DNA of 8,982 nt from assembly GCA_013331125.1 (NCBI GenBank), contig DUGW01000223.1:3138-12119 (forward strand), given 5' to 3'. Both the position numbers and the translations under genes were made by a program. Source of the DNA: Candidatus Woesearchaeota archaeon (lineage in GTDB: Archaea > Nanoarchaeota > Nanoarchaeia > Woesearchaeales > UBA11576). The notes under the pieces were generated by a model that was not told where the DNA came from, made no database searches, and saw only the letters and a list, made by a program, of their open reading frames with translations. Within the stretch, counting starts at the first letter, position 1; each line of letters begins with the position of its first letter. Shown here piece after piece: positions 7,017 through 8,982 of the stretch.

Positions 7017-8297
7017 TCATACCTCTATGATATCTCCCAGTTCGGGCCCGTATGCCTCATATCCCATCGCGCCCGCCCATTCCACCATGTTCTGGACAGC
7101 GCCCTCATCGCCATGCACGAATATTATCTTCTTCGGCGAGATCTTCCTGACCAGCTCTTTCAGGTCAGCCATCCCGTCGTGTGCTGAGAAGTCGAACTGT
7201 TTGACCTCGCATCCTACCTTTGTCTTGAGTCCGTCTATGTATATCTCTCCTTTCTCCAGCAGCATCCTTCCGTTCGTGTCTTCTCCCTGGTATCCTGTCA
7301 GCAGTATCGCGTTCTTGCTGTCCTTGTTGAGGACCTTTAGGTAGTTCAGCACCGGTCCTCCTGTGAGCATCCCTGATGTCGTTACGAATATGCCTCCTTT
7401 TCTCAGCGCTGCTGCCCTGTCCTTGTATCCTCCTATCTTGCTCACTCTTGCGAATGCCTTCTCGAGCTGTTTCGCGTCCCTCAGGGAGTCGGGGTTTGCC
7501 AGTGCCGCCTCTGTGACCTTTATCCCCATGCCGTCGAGGTATATCGGTACTCCGAAGCTTCTCTTTGCGAGCAGCATTATCAGTTCCTGTGCCCTTCCCA
7601 CCGCGAATACAGGTATTATCGGGACGCCTCCTCTCTCTAGTGTCTCGTGTACTGCGTCTATGAGTCTCTCCTGTGTCTTCTCCCTTGATGGGTGGTCCCT
7701 GTCTCCGTATGTTGATTCGCATATGAGTATGTCTATCTTCGGGAAGTCTGTGTATCCTGCCCTGTGCAGCAGCGTCTCTTTTGTCTTGAGGTCTCCTGTG
7801 TACAGCAATCTTTTCCCTTCGCTCTCCAGCATCACTGTCGTGCTTCCTGGTATGTGTCCTGCGTCGAAGAACTCGAACTTTATTTCGCTGTTGAATGTCC
7901 CGCTCTCGAGCACTTTCGCCCTTTTCATGCAGTTGAGGACCTTCTTTATGTCTGCCTGTTCGTAGCCTAGGTGCTGGTGTGATATCTTCCCTACCTTGAA
8001 TGCGTCTTCGAGCAGTATCCTTGTCAGTGCCTTGGTGCCTTTTGTGCAGTATATCTGGCAGTCCATCCCTTTGTGGTCGAGCCATGGCAGAGCGCCTGTA
8101 TGGTCTAGGTGTGCGTGTGATATGAACACTGCGTCTATGTCCTTGGCCTTCTTGTTGTCTTCGAACCCTATGGGGTATTCTGTCCCTTCCGTCGTGATCT
8201 TAAGTCCACAGTCGAGCAAGAGTCGGTGGCCAGATGTCTCTACTTCTATGCAGCTTCTTCCGACCTCTCTTGCCCCACCGTGGAAAGTCAATCTCAT
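7017..8297 (-). CDS. Metallo-beta-lactamase/beta-CASP ribonuclease, archaeal CPSF-like (aCPSF2 type)
   Basis: This 426-residue zinc-dependent nuclease belongs to the beta-CASP family, whose archaeal members cut or trim RNA from the 5' or internal side. The metal-binding motifs are complete: HAHLDH (61-66), AGHIPGS with His148, TGD with Asp169, ESTYGDR (194-200, motif A), FSAHDG with His372 (motif B) and VHGDE with His395 (motif C). The beta-CASP insertion sits between motifs A and B and contains FAVGRAQE (231-238) and TTSGMLTGG (306-314). It has no N-terminal KH domains, which separates it from aCPSF1. The motif wording and length fit aCPSF2 better than archaeal RNase J. The ATG at 8297 is set by a strong GAGGAG. 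The gene follows the AbrB-like gene by 19 bases and is probably its operon partner. The structured RNA element begins 47 bases beyond its stop codon. It appears intact. Confidence 0.93.
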   Translation of the reverse strand: MRLTFHGGAREVGRSCIEVETSGHRLLLDCGLKITTEGTEYPIGFEDNKKAKDIDAVFISHAHLDHTGALPWLDHKGMDCQIYCTKGTKALTRILLEDAFKVGKISHQHLGYEQADIKKVLNCMKRAKVLESGTFNSEIKFEFFDAGHIPGSTTVMLESEGKRLLYTGDLKTKETLLHRAGYTDFPKIDILICESTYGDRDHPSREKTQERLIDAVHETLERGGVPIIPVFAVGRAQELIMLLAKRSFGVPIYLDGMGIKVTEAALANPDSLRDAKQLEKAFARVSKIGGYKDRAAALRKGGIFVTTSGMLTGGPVLNYLKVLNKDSKNAILLTGYQGEDTNGRMLLEKGEIYIDGLKTKVGCEVKQFDFSAHDGMADLKELVRKISPKKIIFVHGDEGAVQNMVEWAGAMGYEAYGPELGDIIEV

Positions 8298-8300
8298 TTT

Positions 8301-8306
8301 CTCCTC
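8301..8306 (-). promoter_or_regulatory. Ribosome-binding site of the beta-CASP nuclease gene
   Basis: The minus strand reads GAGGAG three bases before the ATG at 8297, within the 19-base gap after the AbrB-like gene. This supports the chosen start and internal initiation on a shared message. Confidence 0.65.
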
Positions 8307-8316
8307 TTTTCGGGCA

Positions 8317-8577
8317 TCATCTTCTGCCCTTCCTGCCTCTTTTTCCGACCTTTGCGGCCGTCTTTTCTCCAGTCTTCTCGACGATGTTGTCGCTGGTCTT
8401 CTCTGTGCTTGTGTCTCTTGTCTCCTCGAACTCTATGTACCATCTGCCTGAAGAAATGTCATACTTGAACAGGACATCGTGCTTCTTGCTTGTGTCCAGT
8501 GCGAAAAGGAGCGGTTTCGGGATCGTTGTCTCTACGCTTGATCCTCTCTTGTACAGCTTTCTCTTGATTACTGTCAT
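8317..8577 (-). CDS. AbrB/SpoVT-type DNA-binding protein with a basic C-terminal tail
   Basis: Residues 4-50 of this 86-residue protein fit the swapped-hairpin AbrB/MazE/SpoVT fold: an opening beta strand (RKLYKRGSSVETTIPK), the typical TIPKPLLFALD turn-helix, and closing strands VLFKYD and RWYIEFEE. Such proteins dimerise and bind DNA as regulators or antitoxins. No toxin gene is adjacent; the partner is the RNA nuclease gene 19 bases downstream, so a chromosomal regulator is more likely than an antitoxin. Residues 51-75 are polar and charged, and 77-86 (VGKRGRKGRR) form a strongly basic tail that may add nonspecific DNA or RNA contacts. No ribosome-binding site precedes the ATG, which suits a leaderless transcript from the TATA-like element at 8597-8609. 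A palindrome overlapping that element may be its own operator. Confidence 0.8.
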   Translation of the reverse strand: MTVIKRKLYKRGSSVETTIPKPLLFALDTSKKHDVLFKYDISSGRWYIEFEETRDTSTEKTSDNIVEKTGEKTAAKVGKRGRKGRR

Positions 8578-8596
8578 CCCGGAAAATTTATACTTA

Positions 8597-8609
8597 CTTA
8601 TTTATTAAT
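8597..8609 (-). promoter_or_regulatory. Candidate TATA element for the AbrB-like / nuclease operon
   Basis: The minus strand reads ATTAATAAATAAG with its centre about 26 bases before the ATG at 8577, the distance expected for a leaderless transcript. A second TATA-like element, TTTTTATAAG at 8650-8641, would give a leader of about 40 bases. The sequence alone does not decide between them. Confidence 0.4.
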
Positions 8610-8621
8610 CTTTTGATTAAT
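8604..8621. promoter_or_regulatory. Perfect 7-bp palindrome, candidate operator of the AbrB-like gene
   Basis: ATTAATC (8604-8610) and GATTAAT (8615-8621) are exact inverted repeats around TTTT. The palindrome overlaps the likely TATA/BRE region of the regulator gene, where a bound dimer would block TBP/TFB. It may act in autoregulation. The AT-rich setting lowers the certainty. Confidence 0.4.
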
Positions 8622-8691
8622 TTTAATACAAATTAAATAACTTATAAAAATACTTATTTATTTTCCTTTACTGAGGTGCAAAAATAAATCT

Positions 8692-8707
8692 GGAAAAGTT
8701 TATATAC
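8692..8707 (+). promoter_or_regulatory. Strong BRE/TATA promoter of the zinc-ribbon gene
   Basis: The sequence GGAAAAGTTTATATAC is an excellent archaeal BRE plus TATA box. Its TATA centre is about 29 bases from the ATG at 8732, so the message should be leaderless or carry a leader of a few bases; no ribosome-binding site is seen. Confidence 0.75.
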
Positions 8708-8731
8708 GTCAATATCTACATGTTCCTTATC

Positions 8732-8863
8732 ATGGTAGGCGAGGCAAATCCTAAGATGGCATTGAAGGAATGCCCTGTATGCGGTTCTGATGTAGATGAG
8801 AGGTCGCAGTACTGTCCTGAGTGCGGCAATGACTTCGACCCTGATGCCATGGCCGATTATTGA
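8732..8863 (+). CDS. Tiny zinc-ribbon protein, 43 residues
   Basis: This short gene encodes 43 residues with two CPxCG knuckles: Cys14 and Cys17 (CPVCG) and Cys28 and Cys31 (CPECG). The spacing CxxC-10-CxxC is that of a zinc ribbon binding one Zn2+. The flanks are acidic (DVDERSQ, DFDPDAMADY). The protein is just the ribbon, so it probably acts through a protein or nucleic-acid partner; its function is unknown. The strong TATA box at the right distance and the intact frame make a real gene likely despite its size. It is divergent from the AbrB-like gene across a 154-base AT-rich promoter region, the only plus-strand gene in the window. Confidence 0.8.
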   Translation: MVGEANPKMALKECPVCGSDVDERSQYCPECGNDFDPDAMADY

Positions 8864-8866
8864 GCG

Positions 8867-8890
8867 AAGAATTAGGTTCTTTTCTGTGTT
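8867..8890 (+). terminator. Possible weak terminator after the zinc-ribbon gene
   Basis: AAGAA (8867-8871) and TTCTT (8877-8881) form a 5-bp stem followed by a T-rich stretch. It lies in the 30-base gap between two convergent genes. Archaea often terminate at T-rich tracts without strong hairpins, so the T-rich run may matter more than the stem. Confidence 0.3.
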
Positions 8891-8893
8891 CTT

Positions 8894-8982
8894 TCAGTCG
8901 TTCTTCTCACTGTCTGTCTTTACAAGGCTCTGGTACCTTTCATACCTGACCCTTTCCTTCTCAAGCAGCGCAATCACTTCCC
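8894..8982 (-). CDS. C-terminal 28 residues of a gene entering from the right edge
   Basis: Read on the minus strand, the frame from the edge gives 28 residues, including ALLEKERVRYERYQSLVK and ending TDSEKND before a TGA at 8896-8894. The strongly charged helical pattern looks like the tail of a helical or coiled-coil protein. The product cannot be named from this fragment. The gene converges on the zinc-ribbon gene with 30 bases between the stop codons. Confidence 0.55.
   Translation of the reverse strand, partial: EVIALLEKERVRYERYQSLVKTDSEKND

Larger units (their letters stand above)
8595..8662. repeat. 12-base direct repeat in the divergent promoter region
   Basis: TACTTATTTATT occurs at 8595-8606 and again at 8651-8662, 56 bases apart, in very AT-rich DNA. 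The first copy overlaps the candidate TATA box and the edge of the palindrome of the AbrB-like gene. Low complexity makes chance a serious alternative; a pair of regulator half-sites is possible. Confidence 0.35.

Noticed and set aside
8641..8650. TTTTTATAAG as the main TATA box of the AbrB-like gene.
   Set aside because: It would leave a leader of about 40 bases without a ribosome-binding site; the element at 8597-8609 fits a leaderless start better. It was kept only as an alternative.

Overview
The window looks archaeal. Several start codons have a TATA box about 26-30 bases upstream, so their transcripts would be leaderless or nearly so. Other starts have strong GGTGAG or GAGGAG ribosome-binding sites. 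It also carries an archaeal-type beta-CASP nuclease (aCPSF2-like) and an AbrB-fold regulator with a basic tail. The small secreted protein, the tiny zinc ribbon and the unrecognised multi-pass membrane proteins would fit a DPANN-type lineage such as Woesearchaeota or Pacearchaeota, but that placement is an inference from style. No rRNA, tRNA, CRISPR array or mobile element was seen.

Layout, left to right. Bases 1-90 hold the N-terminus of a minus-strand gene (possibly Elp3-like), with its own TATA box and a perfect 7-bp hairpin between the box and the start codon. Bases 130-6195 form a tight minus-strand operon. In transcription order it encodes two tandem, diverged paralogous proteins of about seven membrane segments with large C-terminal domains (6195-4471 and 4474-2756, ATGA overlap), then a P-type Ca2+-ATPase (2754-130, one base after the preceding stop). 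A TATA box at 6249-6258 and a GGTGAG site drive it. Upstream lies a small secreted, membrane-anchored four-cysteine protein (6733-6326).

Between that gene and the nuclease is a GC-rich block, 6774-6969. On the minus strand it folds into nested perfect helices of 11, 10, 8 and 6 bp and a possible 7-bp pseudoknot. I cannot match it to RNase P RNA, SRP RNA or any other RNA I can recognise. It is either a free-standing ncRNA or a large structured leader for the four-cysteine protein, and it is the best novelty candidate here.

Bases 7017-8577 hold an AbrB-like regulator gene followed 19 bases later by the nuclease gene, on the minus strand. The AT-rich region 8578-8731 is a divergent promoter with a palindrome next to the regulator's start. 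From it a leaderless plus-strand gene for a 43-residue zinc ribbon is read (8732-8863). Bases 8894-8982 are the C-terminal end of another minus-strand gene.

How the genes may work together: the paralog pair and the Ca2+ pump are very probably co-translated and may act together at the membrane, for example as an accessory or sensing module for cation transport. The regulator may control its own operon through the palindrome, and the co-transcribed nuclease may process the RNA encoded just downstream. These links are inferred from position only.
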